From assembly GCF_037126465.1 (NCBI RefSeq), contig NC_088204.1, positions 80,738,361-80,802,360 of the forward strand: a stretch of 64,000 bases of DNA. Direction: 5' to 3'. The position numbers were made by a program, and so were the translations under genes. The DNA is from Ornithodoros turicata (Eukaryota > Arthropoda > Arachnida > Ixodida > Argasidae). The notes below the pieces were generated by a model. The model did not search any database. It was not told the origin of the DNA and saw only the letters and a list, made by a program, of their open reading frames with translations. Below, piece after piece: positions 1-13,561 of this stretch (positions are counted from its first letter, which is position 1; every line of letters begins with the position of its first letter).

Positions 1-1727
1 CACATTGCTGAAAGGTTTGCTTGGGGTCCCAGCGGACCTCTCAGCTTGCGAGCCTTTCAAAACTAAACATTCCGGGACTTCTCAGTGCTGTGGATTTCGA
101 AGAGTTACGTATTCTTGGGCAACTTTGTTTAGCTGTGGATACTGATAGTGGCAACTTGGGAGAAGCATGTCAGATTTGAATTAAAAAAGAAGAAGGTTGT
201 TGTCCATTTTCTTAGAGCAGATGGCAGCAACGCCGTGTCCTGTCAGACATCTCTCGTCGAAACGATAAAAAAAAAAAAGTTATATTTACAATTAAGTTAT
301 TAATGAAGAGCCAGCAGGAGCCATTGCATCCTGGGAATGATTCGCGTCTCTCTTCCGTTGCAGCGAGAGGGCATGGATTCCTCCAAAGATCCATTCTTCA
401 GGAAAGCTCAAGATTTCTCCAGAAGTGGTAGGACACCGTTCTATCATTCATGTTGGCACGTACACTCTGTTGCGTTAAAAGAAAAAAAAAATCCCCACGT
501 TTTGCCTGGCACAGAGGGGCTTGGTTGCGTGTCACCGTCCTTACGCCCAGTTCCCACTTGATGACTCCCGGCGCGGCATAGCTTGCGGAGGGTGAAAGCG
601 GAAGCGCACGTATGGTTCTTGTGAGAAAAGAAGCGTCGAACCAAAAAAGATGGACGACTTTCTCGGAGGTGTGCGTGGGAGCTTGTGAGACGGATGTTCC
701 GTCGAACAATGGGGAGACTATGTCCGTCTGCTAACTTTTTTTTTCTTTTCCGTCTGCTAACTTTGGCCTCTGGCACAGTTGCGTCTTTGTGTTCGTGTTT
801 CATTGACGCTTGAACCTTAAAGTAGCACAGAAGTTATTTTTAACACCCAGTTTGCTTCCGATAAAACTGTTAAGTAGGCCAGTAAGATGCACCATGTGAA
901 GTAATTCACGCCACGGAGTCGTAATTATCGCGGAAATTGAATTTAAAATACGCCGCAAAAAGCGACCGTGCGCAACGGTGGTGAAGAGCAGTACCAGCCT
1001 GTGATCTGCATGGAACCTCGCGCTGACGCTATAAGGAGAATGCTCGCTGATTGGCCTAGAGAAATGTTGTCCGCTACTCCGCTGTTCGGGGTTCCGATAA
1101 AGCCTTTCTCCTTGCTCAGTAATGCTTCGGCCGCTCCTTCTATCCCCAATTCTCCGGGAGAACTGGCAAAACAGGTTTACGGCGGCAAAGGGATGAGGCA
1201 CTGACCTCCACTGACCGGCGAACCAGAACGAGTTCTCCTTATACCGTCATCGGTGACGTGGCATCATACGTCCTCGTCCTCGTTATAGCTGGAGTGGAGA
1301 GTTAAGGGTGGACGCGCGGAGCCACGCTTTTGTGAGTTTTTTTCTGGGAAACAAATTGCACACGTCAAAACCTTTCGCGCTATTCGGTATAATGACACAC
1401 ACACTTTCATCAGATGTCTTAATCTGAATTTTTTTTAAAACTCTGTACTCCTTTAAAGAGCGTTAAAAATACGAAGCGACGCGCTGCGTAAACATCGGAA
1501 TGAGAGGAAATGCACTCGTCAAAACGAGGGTAGGCTGAGGAAGCATCCTGGATAGTCGCATCATCCGCAAGACCATAAACCACATTGTATCAACCACATC
1601 GGCTCATTCTCGCTACCTGGCACCAAGATGTCGGGCGTCGTGAAGCGGGAACCAGGCGTTACTCAAGACGGTGTTCGGATTGCATTGGCGACGTGGGTGG
1701 TGCAGTGACTGGGACTTCACCTCGCAG
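1..1727. other. Upstream intron or flank of MKK4, no gene seen
   Basis: No exon of MKK4 or any other recognisable coding sequence was found here. Because the first visible MKK4 exon starts inside the kinase domain, this stretch is probably intron. A 15-bp direct repeat CCGTCTGCTAACTTT (724-738 and 750-764) flanks a short T-rich insert. Confidence 0.5.
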
Positions 1728-4700
1728 GTGTACGACTTCACTGCCGACGACCTGAGGGACCTGGGAGAAATCGGTCGAGGTGCGTTCGGCACGGTCAACA
1801 AAATGGTCCACCAGAAGAGCAACCTAGTCATGGCAGTCAAGGTGAATCCCCTTCTTGACTCGTGAAACTTGCTCAGGTTTGCCGCTCCAGACTCATTCTT
1901 TTACGCCTTCAGTCCTACGAAATTTGTACTCAGACAGTAATGACAACTTTGCCGTTGCCACCTTGCACTGTAATACGAAGAGGAAATGGCGTAGAATTAA
2001 TTTCTAATTTTAGGTAGTGCGGCATAAAGGTGTGTCCGATCTGGCTACAGTCTGGCAACACTGTTACTTTACGAGCGTCACTGCAGTGTTGAGGCACAGG
2101 CAGGGAAGCCTTTGTGGCTAGCAAACAACGTCACTTACCCCTCTAACCCTAAGATTAGTAATACTCATCATTTTTTTATCACTGAAGGCTAGTAGAAACA
2201 CAGTCTCTGGTCTGATTTTTTTCCCCCAAGTCTAAAAATTCAGACTCTGTCTAGTGACGCCCTTCAAATGTACGTTGAACTGCCATATTTTTCCCATAAT
2301 CTATTTTTGGACCACTTCTTCCAGAAGCAGCTCAGTCTTAATAGGCACATTTCGGCTCGAATTTGCGTTATGTGAGGTTTTAGGGCTTGTACATCTGGAA
2401 GTCACGCTGCACTTCAGCAGAGCTCCCAAAAGACTTTTTTTTTCTCTCTTTCTGAATGTCTTCCTCTTCCGCATCCGCTTCTTTTAGCGAATCCGATCGA
2501 CAGTGGATGAGAAGGAACAGAAACAGCTGCTCATGGACTTGGAAGTTGTGATGAAAAGTAACGACTGTCCGTTCATTGTTCAGTTCTATGGAGCCATCTT
2601 CAAAGAGGTGAGCGGCACAAACTAAACGAAGTAATAAACAACAGCCCAATATAGTTTGTGTCTCACTTCACGTCGATGTGGGAAGTGTGAAAAAAAAAAA
2701 AAAGAAATAGAAAAGAACATGAACGTACGAGACAAATGTTTTTTTTTTTAACCTGTCCCGTTTGTTGCTCTGCAGGGTGACTGCTGGATATGCATGGAGA
2801 TTATGGACACCTCGTTGGACAAATTCTACAAGTTTGTTTACGAAAAGCAGAACCAAAGGATACCGGAGAAAATACTTGGAAAGATTACAGTTGCAGTATG
2901 TTGTTGTTTTTGTGGTTTACGAGGTCTTTCTTTTTCTTTTTTTCTGTGTCAGGAAACGTTCAATGTAGTAAGTACTGTGTAATATTGTACTACAGGATAC
3001 ACACTGGGGCGTGACTTTTTGGGGTTATACCCGATTATGCCCGATATTTTGCGATAATTTGATATTTGAAGGGGGCGACCCCCCCCTGATCTGGGGCCCA
3101 CTGAAAGCTTGTCCTTTTATTCTTGCAGACGGTAAAAGCGTTGAATTACCTCAAGGAAAAGCTGAACATAATCCACAGAGGTGAGTGAATGTTATAACCT
3201 CATGACATGAATCATAGATGGAGCCACTCTTCATCAGATGTGAAGCCGAGCAACATCCTGTTGGACCGCAAGGGAAACATCAAGCTGTGTGATTTCGGCA
3301 TCAGTGGACAACTCGTCGACTCTATTGCCAAAACGAGAGACGCGGGGTGCCGCCCTTACATGGCAGTAAGTGTATTGCGTGTGAGGTTCCTACACTCTTA
3401 AAACGGAGCTTCACCGCACCAACCAACCAACTGTCCTAACCATCCAACCAGCCATCCTAACCAACTGTCATCCCGAATGACATCGTTCTCTTCCCCGATT
3501 TGTCGAAAACGAGGGGCGTACGCCTTTTTGTGACAATTGGTGAACTTGATAACAGTATCACTCTGCGCAGTGTTTGGCCTTCGGTGTGCTGTGTGGTGAA
3601 GTTTGGTTTTAAGAGTGTATGCTCTGTTGTAAGGACCGTGCTGATGTCTCTGTCGAAAGGGAATTCTGGAGTTTTGAATTGTGTAATTTTCAATGAAATT
3701 TAAATGAACATTTGAGTGAAATTTTGAATTTTTGTCAAGCGGCTTTACAGCCGCTTTTTTGCCAACTTCCCCTCGATATTTTCTGTGCTACAATTGACAA
3801 TAAATGAAACGAAATGAAATAAATGCGTATCGCCATTGCAGACGACGGTGACGTCTGTCCCAGATCTCGTCTGTACCATGAGCAGCAGTTGTCAGACTCC
3901 AAAAGTTCTGACCTTTTTTGGTTTTTCAGACAACACCATTGGCACTAAACTCTCTATATAACAGATATTATTTGCTGCCACAGTTTTTGTTACTTCCTCT
4001 CGAATTTTGGCTTTGACTGATTGCCCGATCAAATTACCCAATTTGCAGCCGGAGCGTATCGACCCCTCGAGTGCGATAGGGTACGACGTGAGATCGGATG
4101 TCTGGAGCTTGGGTATAACGCTGGTGAGTGATGCAATACGTCAACTCCGATGAAGTCCAGAGGAGTCACCGCGGTTTAACCCCCTTCCGCTGCAGATCGA
4201 AGTGGCCACGGGGCGATTTCCGTACCCGAAGTGGAACAGTGTCTTCGAGCAGCTGACGCAGGTGGTTCAGGGCGACCCACCCCAGCTGAGTCCCAATGAA
4301 AACGGCAACTGTTTTACCATGGAGTTCGTGGACTTTGTCAATACGTGGTGAGTAAAACGTGATCCGGCAGCCGTGATCTCGAGCAGCACGACGTGGCCCG
4401 GTGTTTGCTAATATCCAGCCAATATTGGGCCAATATGTTGTGTTGTGCCTAGAGATGCGAAGCCCTGAAAAAAAAACCCGGAATAAAGTTTTTTTTCCTC
4501 GTTTCCCAAAAAATTGCCCAAAATTTCCAAACGACAAAATTCAAATATGTAAATTTTCGTGCCTTCGATGTGTTCCGATGCCCCAACAGTGCCTCACGTG
4601 CCTCTAATCCGCCAACAACCACCAACTTAGAGCTCCGTCTGGCCGCTCCAAGCGATCGCCATCGCGTTCACATAATGTCGGAGTTCTGGTCTGAGTGGAC

Positions 4701-5800
4701 GGGTTGTTCCAATTGCCTTTCGCTGAGTAGACAGCAGTCTCATGGGATGCTCTGCTCCGCATTTATGCCTAGAGGGTGAACACTGCTAAAGTTTCTAGCT
4801 CATTGTATGCTGTGGCTTGGCCGGCAATGCTTCGACTCAGCAGTAACCGCGTTTGTTTCAATTTGTTCAAATTTGGTCCGAGCGATTCAAAATTTCCGGA
4901 AATTTTGCATCTCTAGCTGCGTTTCGAGTCTTTCATGTCGGAGACTCTTAGCAGGGACTCTGCATCTGTAAAGATAGTGCATCAGCAACACTGTTATGAT
5001 ATGCATTTCCCTTACTGTGTCTGTCATTAATTTTGAAATGGGCTTTGTGCATTTTCAGCCTGATCAAGGAAGAGCAGGTGCGACCAAAGTACCGAAAGCT
5101 ACTGGTGAGTCCCGGATTGGGTGAAATCACTTTACGATTAGAGCCTGAAGTTTTAGGGTTTTACCCGATTCTTCCCCGAATTTGCACCCCGAATTGAAGG
5201 TTGCCTCTTTAGGGTGACACCCGGTTTTTACCAGGCAAATTGCCCTCTCTGGGATGTCTGTAGGAATGCACCAACTTACTTGTTTGGCAGGAAAATGTAG
5301 TTACATCACCGTTTGTACCAAATCGCTACAGTTAGTTTGAATAACTGAGCCCGATTTCTACCCGATTTTAGCGTACTGGAAGTTTTTTCACCCGAATTTG
5401 CATGAATTTAGTGCACATGTTTATTTACCCGATTTTTACCCCCCGAATTTAGAAAAAAATATTTCCCGAAAACTTCAGGCTCCATTTACGATATGTGAGA
5501 TTTGATTAGGGTGACCATATTCTTGACGTTACTACTCTCTTAAAGCAGAGCTTCACTTCAAAACACGGGTTTCCATTTCTTATCCATGAAACAACCTTTA
5601 AATTATGCAAATTCTGGACTGGGTGTTAGACGTCGGTCCATTTCTTTGTCCATCACAGTACATTGATGACATGACGTTTTGATCTGTGCCGGACACAGGA
5701 CCACCCTTTCATCCTGCGATCGGAGCGAGATGCCATCGACGTGGCATACTACATCAGCAACATCTTCAGCCAGATGAACGGCACCAGGGCTGGACACTAA
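1728..5800 (+). CDS. MAP2K4: MKK4/MAP2K4 dual-specificity kinase, 3' nine exons (N-terminus outside window)
   Basis: This gene encodes a MAP kinase kinase of the MKK4 type, a cytoplasmic kinase that phosphorylates JNK (and p38) on Thr and Tyr. I read exons at 1728-1841, 2488-2607, 2776-2895, 3129-3180, 3238-3365, 4049-4123, 4196-4347, 5059-5104 and 5699-5800. All have AG/GT borders and one continuous frame of 302 codons plus stop. Visible motifs are the glycine loop GRGAFG, the AVK lysine, HRD split across the intron at 3181-3237, DFG in CDFGISG, and the activation segment [17 protein letters not shown] with the Ser and Thr that upstream kinases phosphorylate in this family. The C-terminal docking-type tail ends in NGTRAGH. 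The 57-bp intron is very short. Earlier exons with the MAPK-docking region are not in 1-1727. The exon at 1728 could start upstream, since the frame stays open, but the AG at 1726-1727 gives the family-like start. Confidence 0.95.
3005..3100. repeat. Degraded hAT-type MITE, GTGACTTTTT group
   Basis: The left end matches the terminal motif of the copy at 19805 (GTGACTTTTT followed by GGGTTA and ACCCGATT). The right end is lost. It lies in an MKK4 intron just before the exon at 3129. Confidence 0.45.
3393..3617. mobile_element. Palindromic GGCGTACGCC MITE, internally deleted copy
   Basis: The ends CACTCTTAAAA and TTTTAAGAGTG are flanked by TA on both sides. The left arm keeps GGGGCGTACGCCTTTTTGTGAC. 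The matching core of the right arm is gone, so only the outer arms pair. It sits in the MKK4 intron between exons 3238-3365 and 4049-4123. Confidence 0.8.
3730..3835 (+). repeat. Possible LINE 3' end: hairpin plus A-rich tandem tail
   Basis: A perfect hairpin, AAGCGGC then TTTACA then GCCGCTT (3738-3757), is followed by T-rich sequence, AATAAA and a GAAAT-like tandem tail. This layout is typical of some non-LTR retrotransposon 3' ends. No coding part is attached, so the call is tentative. Confidence 0.3.
4450..4915. mobile_element. hAT-type MITE, TAGAGATGC family, copy 1
   Basis: The ends are TAGAGATGCGAAGCCC and TTTTGCATCTCTA, and the interior matches the copy at 15401-15913 almost base for base through the region with GAGTGGACGGGTTGTTCC. 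No clear 8-bp duplication remains around this copy. It lies in an MKK4 intron. Confidence 0.8.
5139..5484. mobile_element. hAT-type MITE, CTGAAGTTTT family
   Basis: The inverted ends TAGAGCCTGAAGTTTT and AAAACTTCAGGCTCCA are flanked by the exact 8-bp duplication TTTACGAT (5131-5138 and 5485-5492). The interior is built from repeated ACCCGATTTTTACCC and CCCGAATTTGCA words. It lies in the last MKK4 intron. Confidence 0.85.
5541..5568 (+). repeat. Left-end fragment of the GGCGTACGCC MITE
   Basis: CTCTCTTAAAGCAGAGCTTCAC matches the outer left end of the palindromic MITE (compare 45406). Nothing further of the element follows. Confidence 0.4.
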
Positions 5801-6830
5801 GAGAGAAGCGACGTGGCATAGGACGAAGAAAGAAGGCAACTTCTGCACTGCCCTGGACGAGAAGCGGACCTCGCGGGAAATACTTTTTCCCGTGACGCAG
5901 TCGGGGAATTTTTTTACCCGGCTCTTTCCCGTCTAGAATATGTCGCCCCGTTTTCGACTGTCCTTAACATCATCCTGCTCCTTGTAAAGTGCTCCGTTTA
6001 GGGACAGTGTGACACGTGAATCTTTTGCGCGGGCAGCAGCATTTCGGCAGAGCAGAGTTTTTTTAAGTAACACCCGTATGCAGACGGCAGGGGGTCTTGG
6101 ACTTTGCGTTAGAAGCAATGATTTTACCCGTTTGTTTGTGGTGCATCCTTTTGCAGAAGGGTCCATCGTTTCCTCGTTTTTTTTTTTTTAATCCCAATTC
6201 CGCCTCTCCTCACTTCCTCCGCGACCTTTCTTCCCCATCGTCATTTCAGTTAAATGTTCCTGTTTAAAGAAACTCCCTCCCCGAGACTTCTTTCCGAAAG
6301 CAGTTTCTATGCTTTACAGTGTGATGTGCTGCCATACACCTCTATCTTTTTGTCACGCGATATTTTAGTGTTGACGATCATGCGGATGCGCTCGTCTTCT
6401 CGCGTGTAATGTATATAAATGCGTGCCGAGTTGCACTACACAAGGGGGCGAAAGTGTCGCGAGAAAAATAATGTATTTAAAGAGTGTGCGTTGGTGTCGG
6501 AGAGTGAGTAGAGCCCCGAGGAAGCACGAGCTACACTTAATTACATAATGTAACGAACTTTTGTGTGTCTAGGGCTAGCCGGTTGCCGGTGCATGCAAAT
6601 CTGTGGTCGGGACAATGCTGGAGGCGACGGGGTCGAACTGACAGGCACACGAATACAAGCTCAAAGTGATTTGTATTGTCTAGAATTCAGAGCGTTACTA
6701 GGTTTTATGTCGGCGTTCGTGTAGACATCCCCACAACCTAGTGGGGGCCGTATTCCCGTCATAGAACGTACGTACGTCTTGTCTCGCAGAGCCTAACCTG
6801 TATCGCCCGTTTTGTCTCGCGCACATTCCC
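5801..6830 (+). other. MKK4 3' UTR and downstream flank
   Basis: This sequence follows the MKK4 stop codon. There is no recognisable gene and no canonical AATAAA in the first kilobase, so the 3' end of the transcript cannot be placed. Confidence 0.4.
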
Positions 6831-6835
6831 CGTTC

Positions 6836-7090
6836 GCTTTTGAAACAGAACTTCCCCGCACGGCAGGGTCCTAGCCGTCCGTCACCCCCGAACGACGTCG
6901 TTCTCTTCCCCGATTCGTTGAAAAAACGAGGGGCGTACACCCTTTTGTGACAATTATCGTAACTCCGTAAGTGTCACAAGAAGGCGTACGCCCCGTGCTT
7001 TCTACAAATCGGGGGGGTGATAGCGGTATCCTTCTGTGCAGTGGTTGGCCTTTGGTGTACTCTGTGATGAAGTTCCGTTTTGAGAATGTA
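6836..7090. mobile_element. Palindromic GGCGTACGCC MITE, diverged copy
   Basis: The diverged ends are TGAAACAGAACTTC and GAAGTTCCGTTTTGAGA. Inner arms around GGGGCGTACACCC and GGCGTACGCCCC are separated by GTGACAATTATCGTAACT. No exact duplication is left. It directly precedes the GCTCCTCCC minisatellite. Confidence 0.75.
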
Positions 7091-7120
7091 TAGCCTAGCT
7101 CGTGGAGCGCATTTTACGTC

Positions 7121-7900
7121 ACAAGGCTCCTCCTCCAACCTGCCATGCCCCGCCCTCTATTGCAGATGCTCCTCCCACGCGATGTGGGTTACGGTGCCAG
7201 GCTCCTCCCACAGCCCACCACAGCATGTGACGCGTTTTGCAGCACCTAGCTCCTCCCTCAGTGTGTCACTTTTAGCATAATCGATGATCATTTTTCTTTT
7301 ACTGTTTCCATTAAATACCACCATAGCTTGCTGCACTATAGCTGTAGTTGCTTGAGTGCCATAAAAACTCCACTTATTGTCATCGTCGAGCTCCTCCCCT
7401 ACCTGTCGTAATTTACTTCTCGTTGCACGCAGCGCCGTTTGGGTCACCAGTCTCCTCCCCCGACCCGACATTGTCCACCTACCATTGCTCGTGATGCATG
7501 CAGTTTGTGTCACCGGGCTCCTCCCACAACCCAGCATGGTTCAGCCCCGATAGCACGTACCAGTACATTTTTGTCACGACGCTCCTCCCGCAACCTGTCA
7601 CGCCCCATCTTTTATTACACGCAGTGTGGTTTTTCACTATGGGCTCCGCCCATAACCGACTGTGGCTCATTCTGTGTCATGAAGCTCCTCCCCCAACCTG
7701 TCACGCCCCATCTTTTATTACACGCAGTGTGGTTTTTCACTAGGCTCCGCCCATATCCGACTGTGGCTCATTCTGTGTCATGAAGCTCCTCCCCCCCAAC
7801 CTGTCCTAGTCCACTAGTCCATCACACGTGATGCAGGCTCCTCCCCCCCAGCTCTCTCTCTGGTTCATCATTCCTCCTCTAGGCTCCTCCCTTAACCTTG
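7121..7900. repeat. Minisatellite with recurring GCTCCTCCC core
   Basis: About 14 copies of GCTCCTCCC or GCTCCGCCC recur every 35-100 bp. One block repeats almost exactly with a 103-bp period (CGCCCCATCTTTTATTACAC at 7601 and 7704). Short open frames here are by-products of the repeat. Confidence 0.75.
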
Positions 7901-9419
7901 AGAACTCACGTTGGGTGTTTGCTATCACGAGACTGCACCGCAAGGTCGATCTGGGAAATTATTTTTGTCCACAAACATCCTCATGGCACAAGGAGGGGCA
8001 TCGTGATGCACCAGGCACGATACCCGAATCGTAGCTAAAATTTCAAAACGAAACGACCTCAAGCAAGTAGCGCCGATCTGCCGTTTAAAAGCATCAACTC
8101 CGCACGGGCCATGTACATAACGAGCATTTCCAACAAAAAGCAACTATATTACGACAAAAGTTTCAACGTACTTACATCTAGCTGGGCCGCTTGTAGATGA
8201 AACCGTTCTTCTCGCCGTAGCCGTAGAACGCCAGAAGCCCCCCCCTCTACGAGAATTCCCCTTAGACTCGCGTCAACGACCTCTACAATCACGGATCGCT
8301 CGACTTGCTCAAGAGGAGGGCTCAACTTCTTTGTTGCTAAAACCCCCCCAGTGCAAGGGGGAAGACAAAAAAACGGGGACGAAAACGAGACGACACACGT
8401 ACCGTGGTTCTACCAACCCGCCCGGATTTTAACCTTATTAGTACTTCGTTGCACCTCTCTGGGCAGGTCGACCACTCCGTGTGACCGAGATAAAGGTGTT
8501 TTTGCTTCGACGAGCGACCGCGCACCAGTTTTGCGGGTTCTGCCAATGCCTCCTAGATTAAAAAGGCCTGCTCGATGCCTCATTCGCTACGAGGACCCAT
8601 AAAATGGCGACGTCGCCCACTTCATCCAGTCGCGGCGAACGATTTCGAGCAGAGAAGGTCCGCCCACGTGGCCGATGAAGACAGATCCCCCCCCAAAAAA
8701 AAATTTTTGGTGACACTCCCCTAACTTTTTATTTTTCCTGCGCACACCATACAGGGGCCCCTCGCTATTTCAGCTTCAGAAACATGTCGGTAATGGTGCA
8801 TGAAGGCTGTTATGGCATAACTAAAATAAATAACCAGGGGCGTGTCCGGGGGGGGGGGGGACAGTTGGGCGATCGCCCCCCCCCCCCCCCCCGCTTGCGA
8901 TTGTGGATAAACCACCGGTCGGCGATCGGGCCTTATTTAGTCCCGAAGGCGTCGGCTGCGCCCACGTTACTCCCAAACTGCCAACAACGTAAGCGATTCC
9001 AGCAACGAGGAGGGCTAGATGACGCCACGTAGAAGAGTCTTGTCTTTATCCTAGAGGGCGTTGGCTGCCGTGTATCATAGTAGAGTAGCGGACATTGCTT
9101 AGGTCTCCTTCCAACTCTCTTCAAAGTGCCTGTGTCAGTGACTATGTAGCGTGATAAAAAAGTGAGCACAGGTTCCATCCATGAGGTGATGCTTTTTCTG
9201 GCTAGCACATTCAGAACACTTGTATACAAATGCGTATCAAGTAGGAGAGAATAAAGTCTCTAGTCCACTTCTTCGTAGTCTTTCGTAGTCTTTGTAGTAG
9301 TAGTCTTTCAGTAACAAATGGGGGCTCAACGCAAAGCAAGGTGCAGAAATGTCGCCCCGTGCTTGCTGCAAATCGAGAGATGTGGTAAAGTTATGTTTCA
9401 AGAGCGTACTTGGGGTTCT
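7901..9419. other. Gene-free stretch with G/C homopolymers
   Basis: No gene was recognised. There is a run of 12 G near 8850 and a run of about 19 C near 8876-8892, separated by ACAGTTGGGCGATCG, which could pair as a hairpin. There is a short GTAGTCTTTC repeat near 9270-9310. Confidence 0.4.
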
Positions 9420-9510
9420 TTGTTTTCGGGTTAAACCCGATCTTTCACGATTGTTCCTCCCCCGAACAAGTTTTCAAGAATTCGGGTAAAACCCGATATC
9501 TACCCGAAAT
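9420..9510. repeat. Fragment of the GGGTTAAACCCG hAT-type MITE group
   Basis: It carries the group's word set (GGGTTAAACCCGAT, CCCCCGAAC, GGGTAAAACCCGAT, TCTACCCG) but no recognisable ends. Confidence 0.5.
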
Positions 9511-9844
9511 CCTCGCGGTCCTTCAACTTGTCGTTCTAGGTAAATCGTCGGGGAAAAGTGAATCGTAATGTCGGCAAAGAGAGTTATTTGTGACAACCTA
9601 TTTGTCCTCCTTCTATAATCCCCTCCTGCAGGAGAAAAAAAAAGACGAGCTTTTGCGGAGCTCGGACATGCGTTTGAGTACCGCGGTCCTTCACTGCCCA
9701 GTTCCGAGTGGAAATATAAAGATTCTTTTGATCGTCCCAGTGACAGAGCAGTGGCTCGCTTTATATGCCTTTCGTTTCACCAGAAAATTCTAAGATGACA
9801 TATCAAACAGAGATCGTAGCGCCAGATTTCTTGCGTGTAGATAG

Positions 9845-9905
9845 AACCCGCTTCCCCCCCCCCCCCCCCCCCCCCCCCGAATTTGAAAAATCATAAAACC
9901 TCAAA
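9845..9905. repeat. Fragment of the same MITE group with a 25-C run
   Basis: ACCCGCTT is followed by 25 C (9854-9878), then GAATTTGAAAAATCATAAAACC. This matches the right inner part of the family, where other copies have only about six C. Confidence 0.5.
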
Positions 9906-9957
9906 AACGAAGGACCCTAAGTATACTTTGTTCACATACCTTGGCACGTCGACTAAT

Positions 9958-10106
9958 ACACCTGAGACGTGATCAAGCGACAAAGTGAAAGTATGCTCGT
10001 GATTTAAGGTCACCGATTTGGCAGCATGGAAAGTTCCGTGAGCATGCAGCACCTGATCAGACAGTTCGAGTGCAGCTTCAACACTAACGTCCCACAGCCT
10101 CTTTAA
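9958..10106 (-). other. Exon-like open stretch, unassigned
   Basis: On the minus strand a T-rich tract ending in AG precedes an open stretch reading about RLWDVSVEAALELSDQVLHA through TFTLSLDHVS, followed by CAG/GTGTAT. This is what an internal exon looks like, but I recognise no family and see no partner exons nearby. It may be chance. Confidence 0.2.
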
Positions 10107-10165
10107 AAGAAAAAAGGAGTGACTACAGGGGCATTCAGTCTCAGTGCCGTTGGTTTTCATTTTAG

Positions 10166-11610
10166 AGTTGTTTTTCTGTTAATATGCTGTTGAAAAAATT
10201 CCCCAAACGACAGTCAGGTCGTTTTCTGCGCCGCAGACCGGCATCGTCTGATCCACGTAGTTGCACTGTTGCTGCCCCTCCTATCCAACAAGCGCAGACA
10301 AGAAATAGGAAAGTGCACAGGGCATGCAAGGCACTGGAGAAACGAATATGAAAGTGCTACAGTGTTTAAACTGATGCAGTCAAATTAAAGAGACATTTGG
10401 ACACATAGGTAAAGAACGTTCCATGTATGAACTGATATCTGCTGTGCAAAGCTTGGGCAAGTGCTGGAAGTAGGCATTGAGAGCCACCTTGCTAATGAAT
10501 AGACCTCTTAATTCCTGCTTGTAAACAAATGACGTCATAGTGTCTGATAGCGCCACCAATTTGGTAGAGTTGAACTACGCTCGAAGCTGGGGGCGAACAA
10601 GGTCGTGCCCGAAAGCCACGCGTGGTCCTACTTTTCTTTCAATAGGAGGCAGCGAACAAGTGCCCATTCGTGGAAGCCAGCCCTCCCCTTCCGATTTGTT
10701 TCGGCTTCAGTCTGTCTACCAACGTCATGACGTCATTTCTCGGGTAGAGATGTTCCAACGAAAAATGTTTGGATAACAGTTGACGAACCTCATCCAGCAC
10801 TCATGCCATTTTGCAGTTCCAGTGTTGGCACTGCACTTTGAAAAGTGTAGCACAGCCCGATGCTACATTGTCAAAGGGCGTCTGAGCCTAGACTTAGTGC
10901 ATGGTTCTTAGGGTCTTTCAAGGACCTTTTAAGGCTCCAGCTATTTTGTCTGGGACGTAGAGCACAGTTTATGGATCTCAATATTTCACAAAAATATAAG
11001 CTACAGGTAAAAATAGGACATACATGGGGTGGTGGAAGGTCTCTCCGTCGTCAGCCTCACGGGGGACATTCGTGGGGACTGCACAATCGCGATCTATTCA
11101 CAAATGTGACTGACCACTCCTGAATAGATCACGAGACAGAGAGGAAAATTCATGAACATAACAGAGGGCACCATTAATTTCTGCTGCAGATTCGTATTGC
11201 AAAGAGTGCTAACTCCCAAGGTTGTCAAACTACACTTCTGACCCTGGATAAGCAGAATTTGCACTAGCAAGGTTAAAATCTAGGCAGGTCGTCGTTTGTG
11301 GTTACTTGTTCTGTTCTTTGTTACCCAGCACTGTGGTTTTTTATTGATTTTAGAACTGCACTAGCAGCTCCACAACAAGAAAAAGATGCAAAGTCTTCAA
11401 GGGCTGCAAAAAGTTCCATGATTTTGCAGATAGAATCTTCAAATTTCAGGGTAGCCAAGGACCAGCGGGAACCATGCTTTTTGTCCTGGAACTCTACGGA
11501 CCGAATACAAATCGATCGCTTATGCTTAAAAAAAAAAAGTGAAACCAGCTCCTCGTAACCCTCCTATCTACCACACCCGTTGAATACCACAAGTGAAATG
11601 GCAACACGAG
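10166..11610. other. Intergenic stretch left of RpS9
   Basis: No gene was recognised. An inverted pair, AAATGACGTCAT near 10527 and ATGACGTCATTT near 10728, brackets about 200 bp and may mark a short DNA element. Confidence 0.35.
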
Positions 11611-11616
11611 CCACTT

Positions 11617-11622
11617 TTTATT
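11617..11622 (-). promoter_or_regulatory. RpS9 poly(A) signal AATAAA
   Basis: AATAAA on the minus strand lies about 26 bases past the RpS9 stop codon. Confidence 0.8.
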
Positions 11623-11647
11623 AAACAGGTTGACCAGGAGCCAAAGT

Positions 11648-13159
<1,512 letters not shown>

Positions 13160-13510
13160 TCAGCCTGAAATGAAAGGTGACACGCCGCACAACGTTATTA
13201 CAGCGGCCGAAACAAAATTTTAACAATACGGTACTGTTACTCAACGTTTCCGTCCTACAGCTGCTTTAATTATCTGTGCTTTTAGTAAATCAACTGAGAT
13301 GAACTTATGAACAACATGCTTGCTTCTCTGCTGCTAGCATTAAGAGGCTTAACTGGTCCCGAGGGAAACAGCGGTTAAGTTCGCAGATGAGTGGTTACGC
13401 AGACTATTTATCACTTCAGCATTACCGTTAAAGCTGCAATTGATACAATAAAAACACAACCGCGCCCAAAACCACGTCGAAATGCAACAAATAGCACTTA
13501 AATTTCTCAC

Positions 13511-13561
13511 CTATTTTACACCGCCACGTGTGGCCGGGACGGCTATGATCAAAAAGAAAGC
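13511..13561 (-). promoter_or_regulatory. RpS9 non-coding first exon with 5' TOP start
   Basis: On the minus strand CTTTCTTTTT (13560-13551) looks like the 5' terminal oligopyrimidine start shared by ribosomal-protein mRNAs. The inferred first exon ends AAATAG/GTGAGA at 13511-13510. The start site is inferred from these two signals only. Confidence 0.55.
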
